Assembly: GCA_013815785.1 (NCBI GenBank)
Contig: JACDFO010000008.1
Span: forward strand, 7,707 to 25,232
From: Candidatus Saccharimonadota bacterium
GTDB lineage: Bacteria > Patescibacteriota > Saccharimonadia > Saccharimonadales > JACDFO01
DNA length: 17,526 bases
Direction of reading: 5' to 3'
Position numbers and translations under genes: made by a program. A model generated the notes under the pieces. The model searched no databases. It saw nothing but the letters and a program-made list of their open reading frames with translations, and was not told where the DNA came from. This document shows positions 6,164-13,980 of the stretch, in pieces (within the stretch, counting starts at the first letter, position 1; each line of letters opens with the position of its first letter).

Positions 6164-6781
6164 TTACCTTATTATTCGCTTTTGTACAGTTGTACTCAGG
6201 CTTGCTGTCGCACAATAGGCGCCGCCTATGCGGTTAGCTATACAATTGCCTGCATTAAATAAATCGTCGTCCCCATAAGCTATCTTCAGACTAATTTGGT
6301 ACAAATTATTGCTTGGCTCCGTGATAACCAATTCCGTAATACGCATATTTGGCGAGAGCAGTTCGTTACCGATTGCTGTGCCACCTGATAGATTCTGTGC
6401 CGTACTAGAAGCTGAACAACCAGGGAAATTATCTACTACGAGCGCATACTTTGTTTGCGGAGATACTGCTATGCCGGGCACAAGTTTTTTATTTAACCTA
6501 TAGCTTATTCTCTTATTTTCTATGCAGTAGCCTTTTGTATCACCTGTATCCACAATAGTACTTACGCTGCCTCCGTTGAACTGAATAGATTCAGATATAT
6601 TTATCATGACCGATCGGGCAACTTCCTGTGTTTGTGAGCGTATGACTCCTTTTTGGTACAACCGCCCTACCTGAATAAGTCCAGCTGCGGCTAATAATAG
6701 GATGAAAGAAAATACCATGGTAGCTATCAAAAGTTCAATGATAGTAAACCCCCTACAATCAGTACCTATAGTTTTTTTCAT
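6164..6781 (-). CDS. PilW/PulJ-like minor pilin
   Basis: The 205-aa prepilin has the class III signal CRG|FTIIELLIATMVFS, with predicted cleavage after Gly11, Phe at +1 and Glu at +5. A hydrophobic helix (about 12-36) continues into an amphipathic helix with QTQEVARSVMINISESIQF, as in PilW/PulJ proteins. The globular part has four or more Cys (KGYCIENK, PGCSAS, GNCIANR, YCATAS) that may form disulfides outside the cell. One base separates it from the preceding gene. Assigned to the minor-pilin class; the exact orthologue is not certain. Confidence 0.85.
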   Translation of the reverse strand: MKKTIGTDCRGFTIIELLIATMVFSFILLLAAAGLIQVGRLYQKGVIRSQTQEVARSVMINISESIQFNGGSVSTIVDTGDTKGYCIENKRISYRLNKKLVPGIAVSPQTKYALVVDNFPGCSASSTAQNLSGGTAIGNELLSPNMRITELVITEPSNNLYQISLKIAYGDDDLFNAGNCIANRIGGAYCATASLSTTVQKRIIR

Positions 6782-6782
6782 C

Positions 6783-7244
6783 CTAATAAACCTTGTAATA
6801 CATGTTTATCTGATCCCTGTTACCACCGATTCGTTCCCATCTAACTAAAAAGTTATAGGTATCGCCGCTTCTAAAAATTGCAACGTTGTATCTGTCTTCC
6901 TTTATGCACGGGTTCGGGTAAGGAAGTGTATCGCCACTTAGTGACTGACCAAAAGGGTTTGGTTGTGGTGAGCCAATCAGGGCGACCACATTGGTGGAAT
7001 CGTCTATACAAAATGGGGTACTGCTTGGCACTGTAGGCGCTGTAGGCGATATTAATATCGCCTTTAAACGCTCTATTTGTGATTCTGCTGTTTTTATAGC
7101 CTCGCCTCTTTCTTGGGATGCTTGGCTAGCATTTTGGGAACGATCGGCTGTGACGTACGCTCCGACTAATACCGTCGTAAGTACACCGAGTGCAATAAGT
7201 ACCTCAACAATGGTATCTCCGCGTGAATTTCGTAAACTTTTCAT
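6783..7244 (-). CDS. PilV/PulI-like minor pilin
   Basis: The 153-aa prepilin has a short leader and signal SRG|DTIVEVLIALGVLTTVLVGAY, with cleavage after Gly9. The +1 residue is Asp instead of the usual Phe/Met, while Glu at +5 is kept. The helix runs into RGEAIKTAESQIERLKAI, typical of PilV/PulI proteins. The C-terminal domain has two Cys (FCIDD, NPCIKED) and ends TYNFLVRWERIGGNRDQINMYYKVY. Its ATG shares a base with the upstream stop (TAATG), indicating translational coupling. Confidence 0.85.
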   Translation of the reverse strand: MKSLRNSRGDTIVEVLIALGVLTTVLVGAYVTADRSQNASQASQERGEAIKTAESQIERLKAILISPTAPTVPSSTPFCIDDSTNVVALIGSPQPNPFGQSLSGDTLPYPNPCIKEDRYNVAIFRSGDTYNFLVRWERIGGNRDQINMYYKVY

Positions 7245-8101
7245 TAGCAGTCTCCCGTACCGATTGTTAAAGCAGTATTTATTTGCCTACCTGAACCACC
7301 GATTAAGATTTTTCCGTGCTGGTCTGTGCCGCCGCTCTTGAAGCACAGGGTTATTCCGCTGTTTGGGTTAAGAGCGCTTGTCGCGGCGGTTATATTAGTT
7401 CTGATGTTATTTTTTGCGGCTGGCTTTGTCTGGTTCAGACTTGTACCGGCAATAGCGATTATATCAATGTCCTGACTGCCGGTTATGCCACCGCTACCCG
7501 CATTGCCCGCAAATCTATTTGTAAACGCTATCGTTCCCCTCTCTTGAGCTAATCCACTGATATAACTGACGCTCATAATTTTAATACCGTACGGTAATTC
7601 TAGTGTGGCGTCAGCTTGGTCAAAAGTAGGTACATCCGGCGCCGCCTCAGCAAGCGTACGTACGTCAGTACCGCTCGTTGGCAACCCGACTTGGCGACGC
7701 CCAAATAATGTATATATCCCAAGTTCTTCATTATCCGTTCCGTTGGGAGCAAATTGTATTGCCCTGCCTACGAATATACACTCAGCATTGGTACCCTGCT
7801 CGGGCGCCGAGCCCAAGCTAATAGTTGGGGGGTTGGTTGTGCTAGATGCTGTAGAGCATGTAAAGTTGCCCGTATTGTTATAAAGCCCTGTAGACACATC
7901 GTTCATTATATCTATGAGCTGCGATTCAATTTCACGTATACCTGTATGGAATTCGGTCTTACGCTGCTGGCCACCGACTACCAGCATTGCTGATGCGAAA
8001 AGTACGCCCGTAACAGCTAAGAAAATTAAAGTTTCTACTATGGTGTAACCCTTATTAGACAAAGAGCTATTCAATATATGCTGGTTTTTATTACGCCTCA
8101 T
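7244..8101 (-). CDS. Minor pilin, FimT/GspH-like N-terminus
   Basis: The 285-aa prepilin has an 18-residue leader and signal NKG|YTIVETLIFLAVTGVLFASAMLVVGG, with Tyr at +1 and Glu at +5. It continues with QQRKTEFHTGIREIESQLIDIMNDV, as in GspH/FimT-type pseudopilins. The C-terminal 200 residues are Gly/Ser/Thr-rich, contain Cys pairs and end in TIGTGDC. This is the first gene of the minor-pilin series after pilD, and an extended -10 lies 37 bp upstream, so the series can probably be transcribed independently. Which minor-pilin class it belongs to is uncertain. Confidence 0.82.
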   Translation of the reverse strand: MRRNKNQHILNSSLSNKGYTIVETLIFLAVTGVLFASAMLVVGGQQRKTEFHTGIREIESQLIDIMNDVSTGLYNNTGNFTCSTASSTTNPPTISLGSAPEQGTNAECIFVGRAIQFAPNGTDNEELGIYTLFGRRQVGLPTSGTDVRTLAEAAPDVPTFDQADATLELPYGIKIMSVSYISGLAQERGTIAFTNRFAGNAGSGGITGSQDIDIIAIAGTSLNQTKPAAKNNIRTNITAATSALNPNSGITLCFKSGGTDQHGKILIGGSGRQINTALTIGTGDC

Positions 8102-8137
8102 AGATATGTTCTCAGGCCTGCCACCTTTTATTTCACA

Positions 8138-8146
8138 AGTATACCA
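8138..8146 (-). promoter_or_regulatory. Possible internal promoter for the minor pilin genes
   Basis: The minus strand reads TGGTATACT, an extended -10 like those before ndk and the PH-domain gene. Initiation near 8131 gives a ~30-nt leader to the ATG at 8101. No -35 is seen. Confidence 0.45.
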
Positions 8147-8159
8147 TAAGGGGTATGTA

Positions 8160-8984
8160 CTAGACTAAAATAAATTGCCCTTGAAACTGCTCTATGATTG
8201 CCGCGCCGTACAGATACACTATCACTAATGCTATGATTAAAAATGGCCCAAATGGTATTTGTTTAGTTAGGCTCTGTTTTTTCATACTCAACAGAGGAAT
8301 TGCTATAATCGTACCCAGTAAAGAAGCTATAAATACAACCATAAGCCCCTCAAGGAAGCCTCCGGCAAGTAATCCGAGTAAGAATCCAAGCTTCACGTCG
8401 CCTCCCCCTATCCACTTGCCACCAGATACCTGATACAAAACGTAAAAAAGTCCGCCCACAGCTACAAACCCATAAGCCGCATTAGCTATGACATTATAAT
8501 TCTGTTCCAGAAGTGCATGCAGAGCTATTTGCACTAGAGCCAGTACCAACAACGTAAAAACAATGCTATTCGGCAGCAGCATCCAGCGCAGATCATATAT
8601 AAATAAAGCCATGAAGCCGGTTATAAATATTAGCCAAAATATAAAAAGCATAATCCCTATCGGTTCCAAGCCATATGGCCACGCAATATAAGCCAGACTA
8701 AACAGTGCTGCGACCGCCAACTCGACTAGCGGATACTGCGGGCTAATAGCCGAGCGGCAATACCGGCAGCTTCCCTTCAGGCTTGCCCAGCTAATAACGG
8801 GTATTAAATCATACCATGCAAGTACATGGTGGCAGCTGGTGCACATTGAACGACCATGTAAGATAGATAGTTCTTTTCGAGTTTTTTTACTCTGCTTATA
8901 AGCAGTTTCGTGTATGCGCCATACTAGAGCATTCACGAAACTACCGAAACATAAACCGAGCATAATCAGCACAAGATATACCAT
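8160..8984 (-). CDS. pilD: Type IV prepilin peptidase / N-methyltransferase
   Basis: This membrane aspartyl protease cleaves prepilin leaders after Gly and methylates the new N-terminus. The protein has 274 residues. After a first membrane segment with GSFVNALVWR, a cytoplasmic zinc-type loop has CTSCHH and CRYC (Cys48, 51, 73, 76). The catalytic Asp residues are Asp131 in IYDLRWMLLPN and Asp196 in the GGGDVKLG motif. Several further hydrophobic helices follow. ATG at 8984 is preferred over GTG at 8990 because AGGAT lies 7 nt before the ATG and only 1 nt before the GTG. A strong terminator hairpin ends at the ribosome binding site, so expression probably depends on limited read-through from pilA. 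Confidence 0.95.
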   Translation of the reverse strand: MVYLVLIMLGLCFGSFVNALVWRIHETAYKQSKKTRKELSILHGRSMCTSCHHVLAWYDLIPVISWASLKGSCRYCRSAISPQYPLVELAVAALFSLAYIAWPYGLEPIGIMLFIFWLIFITGFMALFIYDLRWMLLPNSIVFTLLVLALVQIALHALLEQNYNVIANAAYGFVAVGGLFYVLYQVSGGKWIGGGDVKLGFLLGLLAGGFLEGLMVVFIASLLGTIIAIPLLSMKKQSLTKQIPFGPFLIIALVIVYLYGAAIIEQFQGQFILV

Positions 8985-8994
8985 TAGCACTATC

Positions 8995-9038
8995 CTAGCA
9001 TAAAAAGAAGCCCTGTTGCGGGCTTCTTTTTATGCTAG
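8995..9038. terminator. Strong bidirectional terminator between pilA and pilD
   Basis: A 19-bp perfect stem (8995-9013 with 9020-9038) has loop TGTTGC and core AAGAAGCCC/GGGCTTCTT. It contains a T5 tract in the arm on either strand. It lies 20 bp after the pilA stop and 10 bp before the pilD ATG. Its outer end overlaps the AGGAT ribosome binding site of pilD (8992-8996). Confidence 0.85.
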
Positions 9039-9058
9039 CTTACGTTTTTCTGTTCGGC

Positions 9059-9523
9059 TCAGCTTTCAGCGCATTGGCGAACAGTAGCACCAGTAGTCTC
9101 TATAGAGTATAGTGCAGCAACTGCTCGTGGGCTTGCTGTACCGTTACACTTGAAACCTCGTGATACAACTATAGTACCGAGAGCTGGTGCAGTAGCGGCT
9201 GGTGCAGTAGCTACGGAGCTAACCGTGGTTGAGCCTTGAATATTGATTGACGTTGGGTTAGTACCTGCAGGCCCAGTATAGTTAACCGTTCCTGTTCCGG
9301 CTATGCCTGTCGGGATCGCGCCATTATTTGCTCCTGCGTACTCCGAGACGCCGCCGAGGACGTTCTGAGCATCATTCTTGGTTGCTGTATTTCGGCTATT
9401 GCGTTGCAAAGCTGGAACAGCAAGGAACACGATTAATAGAATCAGACCAGCGATAGCCAGCACGATAAGGACTTCGATGATGGTGAAGCCTTCTTCTTTT
9501 TTAGTTTGTAGTTTACTGAGCAT
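9059..9523 (-). CDS. pilA: Type IV pilin, probable major subunit
   Basis: The 154-aa prepilin has the canonical signal KKEEG|FTIIEVLIVLAIAGLILLIVFLA, with cleavage after Gly12, Phe at +1 and Glu at +5. The helix continues with VPALQRNSRNTATKNDAQNVLGGVSEY. The rest is Ala/Thr/Gly-rich, with a C-terminal Cys pair (FKCNG and RQCAES) forming a probable D-region disulfide. It follows pilC and is followed by a strong terminator, as expected for a highly expressed subunit. GGGGG about 9 nt before the ATG is the probable ribosome binding site. It is called the major pilin from its canonical signal, length and separate transcription unit. Confidence 0.9.
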   Translation of the reverse strand: MLSKLQTKKEEGFTIIEVLIVLAIAGLILLIVFLAVPALQRNSRNTATKNDAQNVLGGVSEYAGANNGAIPTGIAGTGTVNYTGPAGTNPTSINIQGSTTVSSVATAPAATAPALGTIVVSRGFKCNGTASPRAVAALYSIETTGATVRQCAES

Positions 9524-9562
9524 GCGCGATTTCCCCCTTTATAGTGTCGCTGTTAAATGCTT

Positions 9563-9571
9563 ATGGTAACA
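9563..9571 (-). promoter_or_regulatory. Possible pilA promoter
   Basis: The minus strand reads TGTTACCAT, an imperfect extended -10. Initiation near 9556 leaves ~33 nt to the ATG. It has four of six -10 matches and no -35. Confidence 0.3.
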
Positions 9572-9582
9572 GATTAGCCTTC

Positions 9583-9619
9583 GGATGAATAAAAAGCAAG
9601 CTGTTTTATTATTTCATCC
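9583..9619 (-). terminator. AT-rich hairpin after pilC
   Basis: GGATGAA (minus strand, from 9619) pairs with TTCATCC (ending 9583). Inner AATAAAA/TTTTTATT pairing contains a small bulge, and the apex is CAGCTTGC. It starts 13 bp after the pilC stop. No T-run follows outside the stem, so termination is probably partial. Confidence 0.45.
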
Positions 9620-9631
9620 TTAAAATATCTG

Positions 9632-10849
9632 TTAACCGCCTAGGTTTTGTCCTGCCAAACCGTACACAGGCAGCAGTACTGCCGCTACGATGATAAACGC
9701 AAACACACCTAGGACAACCATAAGTACCGGCTCAATGATAGTAGATATTGCTTTAACCTGGTTATCTACTTCTTTTTCAAAATAATCGGCAGTTTTAGCC
9801 AGCATCTCTTCTATTGCACCCGACTGTTCACCTATACGCAGCATATCTGGTACTAAATCGAGGAAATTCGGGTCATTATCTATCGCTTCTGATAAGGCTT
9901 TGCCCCCTTTTACCTTTTCGATAGCACCACTTAGGGATTCTTCAATATGTACATTATTAATGCTGTCAGAAGTAATTTCTAACATTTGAATTAGCGGTAC
10001 GCCGCTTGCAACCAAGGTAGTTCCAGTGCGCGCAAAACGAGCCATGTACATTTTCATAAATAATGGTCCTATCGGCCAAGCTGTCATCTTGAATTTATCG
10101 ACAACTTTCTTGCCTGGGCCGGTCCGAGCCCAGCGAGTCGTAAAGAATATCATAATAACGGACGCTATGAGCACCAACCACCAGTAGTCGGTAATAAAAT
10201 GGGAAGCCGCTAACAAGATACGCGTCACTAATGGCAGCGTAGCACCTGGCAAGCCTTTATAAAGCTCTTCAACCGATGGCAGAACCTTCACAAGCATAAA
10301 CCCTACGACTACGCCCATTACTAAAAGGACAATTACTGGATACACCATCGCACCGCGGACCTTACTTATAAGCTCTGCGTCCTTTTCCTGTTGGTTGGCC
10401 AAACGTTCTAATGACCTGTCCAGGGTACCAGATACTTCACCAGCCGCTATCATACTCACATATATCGGACTAAAGACTTCAGGATGTCTTCCCATTGCAA
10501 TAGACAACGCACTTCCACCCTCTACGTCAGAAATTATATGATTGATGACGACTTGAAAAGGCTTGCTTTGAGTCTGAGCGGCAACATTACGCAAACTCTG
10601 TATCAACGGTAGCCCCGCATTAATCAAGGTCGACAACTGCCTAGAAAACAAAATTTTGTCTTTGGCTTTAATGCGGTTACGGATTCGATTGATTCCGCTG
10701 CCGCCACCTGTTTTAAGTTCAATTTCAATCGGCGATAAGCCCTGTTGGCTTATCAGCTTAGCGGCTGATTTTTCGCTTTCGGCCTGTATCTCCGATTTTA
10801 CTTTTTCTCCAGATGCCGCATTGCGTGCTGTGTACTTAAACGTTAACAT
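9632..10849 (-). CDS. pilC: Type IV pilus inner-membrane platform protein PilC
   Basis: The 405-aa GspF-family protein is the membrane platform that couples PilB and PilT to pilin addition and removal. An N-terminal cytoplasmic part (FKYTARNAASGEKVKSEIQA) is followed by two T2SSF repeats, about 68-191 and 270-392. Each starts with a similar F(S/A)R(Q/T)LxTLxxAGxPLxQ pattern. Membrane segments lie at about 168-189, 222-238 and 372-395. The length matches the family. Only 2 bp separate it from pilT, indicating cotranscription. Confidence 0.96.
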   Translation of the reverse strand: MLTFKYTARNAASGEKVKSEIQAESEKSAAKLISQQGLSPIEIELKTGGGSGINRIRNRIKAKDKILFSRQLSTLINAGLPLIQSLRNVAAQTQSKPFQVVINHIISDVEGGSALSIAMGRHPEVFSPIYVSMIAAGEVSGTLDRSLERLANQQEKDAELISKVRGAMVYPVIVLLVMGVVVGFMLVKVLPSVEELYKGLPGATLPLVTRILLAASHFITDYWWLVLIASVIMIFFTTRWARTGPGKKVVDKFKMTAWPIGPLFMKMYMARFARTGTTLVASGVPLIQMLEITSDSINNVHIEESLSGAIEKVKGGKALSEAIDNDPNFLDLVPDMLRIGEQSGAIEEMLAKTADYFEKEVDNQVKAISTIIEPVLMVVLGVFAFIIVAAVLLPVYGLAGQNLGG

Positions 10850-10851
10850 TA

Positions 10852-11922
10852 TTAACCTCTCATTAACCTATCTAGTTCTTCGATATCAACTGCGACATTC
10901 CTAGCTTCATCGTAGGTAATCGTGCCGTTGTGTATCAAGTTGACAAGAGTTTTGTCCAACGACTGCATACCATGCTCGGCGCCTGTTTGAATGACCGCCT
11001 CGAGCTGGTGAGCTTTTCCTTCACGGATTATATTACGCACTGCTGGTGTAGCTATTAGAATCTCTGCGGCAGCGATACGGCCACCACCGATAGTTGGGAC
11101 CAAACGCTGGGCACAAATTGCCACAAGTATGTTAGCTAGCTGGGCACGAATTTGAGATTGCTGATGGGGTGGAAACACATCAATCATTCGGTCAATACTC
11201 TGTGATGCAGAGTTGGTGTGAAGTGTTGCAAAAACCAAGTGGCCCGTCTCTGCAATAGTAATTGCTGCGGCTATGGTTTCTAAATCACGCATCTCACCAA
11301 TCAGAACGACGTCAGGGTCCTGACGCAATGTGCTCCGGAGCGCAGCAGAGAAAGAATAGGTGTCGTAGTGGACTTCACGCTGGGCAATAACCGATTTATT
11401 GGATTTATGCGTAAATTCAATCGGATCTTCGATTGTAACTATGTGAGCGGCACGTTCGTGGTTAATCTTGTGTATAAGAGCTGCCAAAGTAGTGGACTTC
11501 CCAGAACCAGTCGGTCCAGTTACGAGCACAAGACCACGAGGATAATCTGCAAATTTCTGCACCACAGGTGGCAGACCCAGCTGGTCCGTCGTCAAGATTT
11601 CGTTCGGAATAAGACGAAGCGCAGCCGCTAAGTTGCCACGTTCATGAAAGGCATTTACACGAAATCGGCCTAAATCACCAAAAGCGAAACTAAAGTCGAA
11701 TTCTTTGTCTTTAAGTAGTATCTGCTTTTGGTCGTCGTCTAAAATTGCAAATACGAGCGCTTCAAGTGATTCTTCGGTCAGTGCTTCTGCTGCTGGGACC
11801 GCAAGCAGCACCCCGTCGACACGCAGCATGGGCGGTAAGCCGACCTGCAAGTGAAGGTCCGAGCCCTTCTTCTTTATTACTTCTTCTAATAAGATTTCGA
11901 TTCTTGGTTGTGCCGCCACCAC
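10852..11922 (-). CDS. pilT: Type IV pilus retraction ATPase PilT
   Basis: The 356-aa hexameric ATPase drives pilus depolymerisation and twitching. Motifs in order are GPTGSGKS (Walker A, 136-143), the Asp box TIEDPIEF (163-170), VVLIGEMRD (Walker B, Glu210) and the His box GHLVFATLHT (227-236). AVRNIIRE (294-301) corresponds to the AIRNLIRE motif that is specific to PilT and needed for retraction. The start is GTG: tandem GTG codons at 11922 and 11919 follow AGGAG at 4 and 7 nt, so initiation may be at the second. It follows pilB by 15 bp. Confidence 0.96.
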   Translation of the reverse strand: MVAAQPRIEILLEEVIKKKGSDLHLQVGLPPMLRVDGVLLAVPAAEALTEESLEALVFAILDDDQKQILLKDKEFDFSFAFGDLGRFRVNAFHERGNLAAALRLIPNEILTTDQLGLPPVVQKFADYPRGLVLVTGPTGSGKSTTLAALIHKINHERAAHIVTIEDPIEFTHKSNKSVIAQREVHYDTYSFSAALRSTLRQDPDVVLIGEMRDLETIAAAITIAETGHLVFATLHTNSASQSIDRMIDVFPPHQQSQIRAQLANILVAICAQRLVPTIGGGRIAAAEILIATPAVRNIIREGKAHQLEAVIQTGAEHGMQSLDKTLVNLIHNGTITYDEARNVAVDIEELDRLMRG

Positions 11923-11937
11923 GGTTCTCCTTTATAT

Positions 11938-13728
11938 TTATGCGCTGTCTTCAGTTGCTACCCTGTTAACTTCGGCTAAGCTCGTTTGTCCCGCTAAAGC
12001 TTTCAGGTATCCATCTTCTCGCATCGTTACCATCCCTTGTGTCTGGGCTAGTTTCTGTATTTCTGCGCTAGTTGAACGCTTCAGAATTAAATCTTGAATC
12101 TGTTCATCTACATCAATAACTTCATATAGACCCATCCGCCCCTTGTAACCCCCTGGAGTACTTGGACCGTCTTTGCCCTTAAACAAAGTATAAGCGTTTT
12201 GACCTCTTAGTGGCAAGTTTTCGTAACCAAGGTCTTCGGCGAAGCTTTTTTGTTGCTCTGCTTTTTCGGGTAATAAATGACTAATACTCATCCGGATGGC
12301 CTCCGTTTCAGCGCTGTCACTTTGATATTCTTCCCTGCTTTTATCATCAATGCGTCTGACTAAGCGCTGGCCAATAATTGTACGGACTGTTGATGCTATC
12401 AGGAATGGCTCAATACCCATATCAAGTAAGCGGGGCAAGATACCAGCGGCGGAATTTGTGTGCAATGTACTGAATACTAAGTGACCAGTCAAAGCCGCCT
12501 GAACAGCCAACGTGGCTGTTTCTTTATCACGGATTTCTCCTACCATCACCACATCCGGGTCTTGACGCAAGACAGACCTTAAGCCCGCCGCAAAGGTCAA
12601 ACCGACGTCTGCGTTGACCTGTATCTGGTTAATGCCGCTCATTTTGTATTCCACAGGGTCTTCAAGTGTAACGATATTTATACTGTCGTCTTTAATCTCC
12701 TGCAGTAACGCATAAAGAGAGGTAGATTTACCCGAACCAGTAGGACCAGACGTCAGAATCATACCATTAGAACTTTGCAGGCCTTTCATGATAGTTCTCA
12801 GTGCCCTTCCCTTATAGCCCATATCTTCCAGCTTAAAGCTGGTACCGCTTTTATCTAGTAGACGAATGACAATCTGCTCACCCCACACGACTGGTGATAT
12901 CGAAATACGAAGGTCAATATCTTTTTCGGCTACATGCACAGTGAACTGGCCATCTTGAGGTATTCGATGTTCATCAATCTTAAGATTGGCAAGAATTTTA
13001 ATACGCGATACCAGTGCTGGCTCAGTGCTTTTTGGCAATTTCATAACTTCCCTCAGGACACCATCAATACGACAACGAATTTTTAACTCAGACTCAAGCG
13101 GTTCTATATGAACATCGCTGGCCCTATTCTTAGCCGCATATTCCAGGATAGCCGATAGTGCTTTGGTTATAGGTGAATCCTGTACGATTGTCGCTATGTT
13201 TTTTTCTTTTTGGCTCTTTTTATTTTTAAGACTATCGGTGGCAGCTTCAGGGCTACTAAAGGCGTCAACCATGCGTTCATCAATGGCGACGCTGTATTGT
13301 CTTAAAACGTTCCTGATTCCTTCTTCGCTGGCGGCATACACCTTGAGAGGTTTTCCAATTTTGTTGGACAAAAAATCGACTGCTTGAACATTGTCTGCAT
13401 CAAGCATCGCAACGGCTAGACGACGGTCCATTTCACCGAGAGGAACCGCCATATAACGTTCGGCAGTATCCTGCGACAACAACTGTAAGGTTTTTTGATC
13501 AACAACGGCACTCGTAAGATCTACGTAAGGAACTTTGTTTACATTAGCTATTACTTTCGTTAACTGCTCATCTGTTATTATTTTATCCGAAACTAACTGG
13601 CCAAAGATGGGAGTCTTGGCACTGAGCGCCTTATCTTTGGCTTCCTGCAAAGTAGCGGACGTAACAAGCCCATTGGCTACTAGCTGCTGTTCTACTTCAG
13701 TTTGGGAAGCCTGCGACAATACACTCAT
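11938..13728 (-). CDS. pilB: Type IV pilus extension ATPase PilB
   Basis: The 596-aa GspE/PilB ATPase powers pilin polymerisation. An N-terminal MshEN-type region (about 1-150) is followed by a linker and the N2 domain (ASDVHIEP, 203-210). The catalytic domain has GPTGSGKS (Walker A, 328-335), TLEDPVEY (Asp box), VVMVGEIRD (Walker B, Glu398) and GHLVFSTLHT (His box, 415-424). The C-terminal loop ends in GGYKGRMGLYEV as in the family. However, the four zinc-binding Cys normally found there are absent; the only Cys in the protein is Cys219. It lies 12 bp after the small membrane protein. Confidence 0.95.
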   Translation of the reverse strand: MSVLSQASQTEVEQQLVANGLVTSATLQEAKDKALSAKTPIFGQLVSDKIITDEQLTKVIANVNKVPYVDLTSAVVDQKTLQLLSQDTAERYMAVPLGEMDRRLAVAMLDADNVQAVDFLSNKIGKPLKVYAASEEGIRNVLRQYSVAIDERMVDAFSSPEAATDSLKNKKSQKEKNIATIVQDSPITKALSAILEYAAKNRASDVHIEPLESELKIRCRIDGVLREVMKLPKSTEPALVSRIKILANLKIDEHRIPQDGQFTVHVAEKDIDLRISISPVVWGEQIVIRLLDKSGTSFKLEDMGYKGRALRTIMKGLQSSNGMILTSGPTGSGKSTSLYALLQEIKDDSINIVTLEDPVEYKMSGINQIQVNADVGLTFAAGLRSVLRQDPDVVMVGEIRDKETATLAVQAALTGHLVFSTLHTNSAAGILPRLLDMGIEPFLIASTVRTIIGQRLVRRIDDKSREEYQSDSAETEAIRMSISHLLPEKAEQQKSFAEDLGYENLPLRGQNAYTLFKGKDGPSTPGGYKGRMGLYEVIDVDEQIQDLILKRSTSAEIQKLAQTQGMVTMREDGYLKALAGQTSLAEVNRVATEDSA

Positions 13729-13740
13729 AGTGCAGCTACC

Positions 13741-13980
13741 CTACTCTCCAAGTTGTGCTTGGTTTGCGTTATTGCCAATCTGGATTAATTGCGTAGGATT
13801 AATCGAGTTCTCATTAAAATAACGTTTTTCTGGTTGGATAAATTGGTCTGTTATTTTCTCTACAACCTCAACTTTTTCCTGACGGCTTGATTCACTGAAG
13901 AGTAAATTTGTCAATATTAATGACAGGGCGGCACTTACGATAACACAGACAGCGACTAGCAATATATCGTTTTTTTTCAT
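13741..13980 (-). CDS. Small single-pass membrane protein in the pilus operon
   Basis: This 79-aa protein has a KKND start, one membrane helix (about 6-28, ILLVAVCVIVSAALSLILTNLLF) and a polar, acidic tail. The tail ends in NPTQLIQIGNNANQAQLGE. I do not recognise the family. It sits where pilP is found in pilMNOPQ operons. It overlaps pilO by 4 nt (ATGA) and leads into pilB, so it is almost certainly translated with the alignment complex. It lacks the lipobox and beta domain of PilP. A role as a small partner of PilN/PilO is inference from position. The Pro/Asn-rich C-terminal stretch would be on the outside of the membrane if the N-terminus is cytoplasmic. Confidence 0.75.
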   Translation of the reverse strand: MKKNDILLVAVCVIVSAALSLILTNLLFSESSRQEKVEVVEKITDQFIQPEKRYFNENSINPTQLIQIGNNANQAQLGE

